Positions 5,302 to 5,674 of a DNA stretch of 5,674 bases are shown one piece after another (position 1 is the stretch's first letter; every line of letters starts with the position of its first letter). The notes under the pieces were generated by a model, which searched no databases, had not been told where the DNA came from, and saw only the letters and a list, made by a program, of their open reading frames with translations. The DNA is from Promethearchaeota archaeon (lineage in GTDB: Archaea; Asgardarchaeota; Lokiarchaeia; Sigynarchaeales; SOKP01), in contig JAGXOB010000150.1 of assembly GCA_019894735.1 (NCBI GenBank), positions 1-5,674 on the forward strand. The letters run 5' to 3'. Made by a program: the position numbers and the translations under genes.

Positions 5302-5310
5302 CAAAAAACA
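5302..5310 (-). terminator. Possible T6 terminator after the URO-D-like gene
   Basis: On the minus strand, about 43 bases past the stop codon of the URO-D-like gene, the sequence is TGTTTTTTGA. Six T with no clear stem is a weak archaeal-type terminator. It lies just before the candidate TATA box of the amidohydrolase. Confidence 0.25.
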
Positions 5311-5350
5311 GCTCTTCTTTTAATAATTGGTATTATGATTCTTAACCTAA

Positions 5351-5674
5351 TTACTTTTTGAGATTTTTAATTGTTGTTACTGCTGCTTCAATTAGTGGAT
5401 CGCTAACGAATTGAGGGATTACGCACCCGGGAGATATTATTAATCCCGAGTCTTCGAAACTGTTATACATTGAAACGATTAAAGGAAGAACATCTAAAGG
5501 ATTTGATATATCTTTCCAAGATTCTGTGTTTAATCCTCCAAGTAGCCCTCCCTTAAAGATTTTTCTTGCTTCAGAAAGCGACGGAGTCGTCTGCTGGTCA
5601 TGCCAATTTATGGCGTCTATAGGCAATTTAGTAGCAAGTTTGAAGTCTGGTTTATCGCCATGGAGGTGGAGGAC
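5351..5674 (-). CDS. C-terminal part of a uroporphyrinogen-decarboxylase-like protein (5' end outside window)
   Basis: The frame is open from the TAA at 5351-5353 to the window edge, giving 107 residues. A TTG at 5626-5624 could be mistaken for a start, but the frame continues upstream with VLHLHGDKPDFKLA, which is clearly family sequence. Diagnostic parts are DAINWHD, the TPSLSEARK stretch, GGLLGGLN and LIISPGCVIP. These match the URO-D superfamily's noncanonical branch rather than classical HemE, which has a different ending. The superfamily includes HemE and the zinc-dependent corrinoid methyltransferases MtaA, MtbA and MtbA-like proteins. In those, zinc is held by an H-x-C and a later Cys; here the first pair reads H-L-H and the later Cys (codon 5425-5423) is kept. 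The reaction is therefore uncertain. It is co-directional with the amidohydrolase, 106 bp upstream of it. Confidence 0.85.
   Translation of the reverse strand, partial: VLHLHGDKPDFKLATKLPIDAINWHDQQTTPSLSEARKIFKGGLLGGLNTESWKDISNPLDVLPLIVSMYNSFEDSGLIISPGCVIPQFVSDPLIEAAVTTIKNLKK

Noticed and set aside
5351..5626. Reading the URO-D-like ORF as a complete 91-residue protein starting at TTG
   Set aside because: The same frame continues to the window edge with conserved family sequence (HLHGD), so TTG is an internal leucine codon and the gene is cut by the window.

Overview
The window looks archaeal, and an Asgard (Lokiarchaeia-like) genome is my best guess. The DNA is AT-rich, TATA-like boxes sit upstream of genes, T-tracts follow stop codons, one start has a perfect Shine-Dalgarno (SD) sequence, and there is a small four-helix membrane protein of the kind common in such genomes. 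No marker gene fixes the taxonomy, so this is inference.

Layout. At the left edge (minus strand) only the first five codons of a gene are visible, behind a strong SD. Next is a minus-strand gene for a 153-residue, four-helix membrane protein of unknown function (153-614). A 300-bp divergent intergenic region (615-914) has no convincing long gene but is rich in short palindromes. It also holds a T-tract with a possible hairpin, a palindromic TATA box, and a leader hairpin overlapping a tiny upstream ORF. From it starts a tight plus-strand cluster of three genes: a soluble family-2 glycosyltransferase (915-1820), a BshB1-type PIG-L zinc deacetylase (1827-2522) and a divergent BshC-like protein (2541-4250). 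Ten bases beyond, and convergent, lies an amidohydrolase-2 family metal-dependent hydrolase (4261-5244, minus). Upstream of it on the same strand is the 3' part of a uroporphyrinogen-decarboxylase-like gene that runs off the right edge.

How the genes work together. The main point of interest is the three-gene cluster. In bacillithiol synthesis a glycosyltransferase (BshA, family GT4) makes GlcNAc-malate, BshB removes the acetyl group, and BshC couples cysteine to the free amine. Here the deacetylase and the ligase-like protein are neighbours, but the glycosyltransferase is GT2 (DPM1-like), and the BshC-like protein has altered N-terminal motifs plus a six-cysteine, probably zinc-binding segment. 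This suggests a bacillithiol-like pathway making a different amino-sugar product. Substrates and product cannot be read from the sequence. The two right-hand genes look like separate small-molecule metabolism, with no visible functional link to the cluster.
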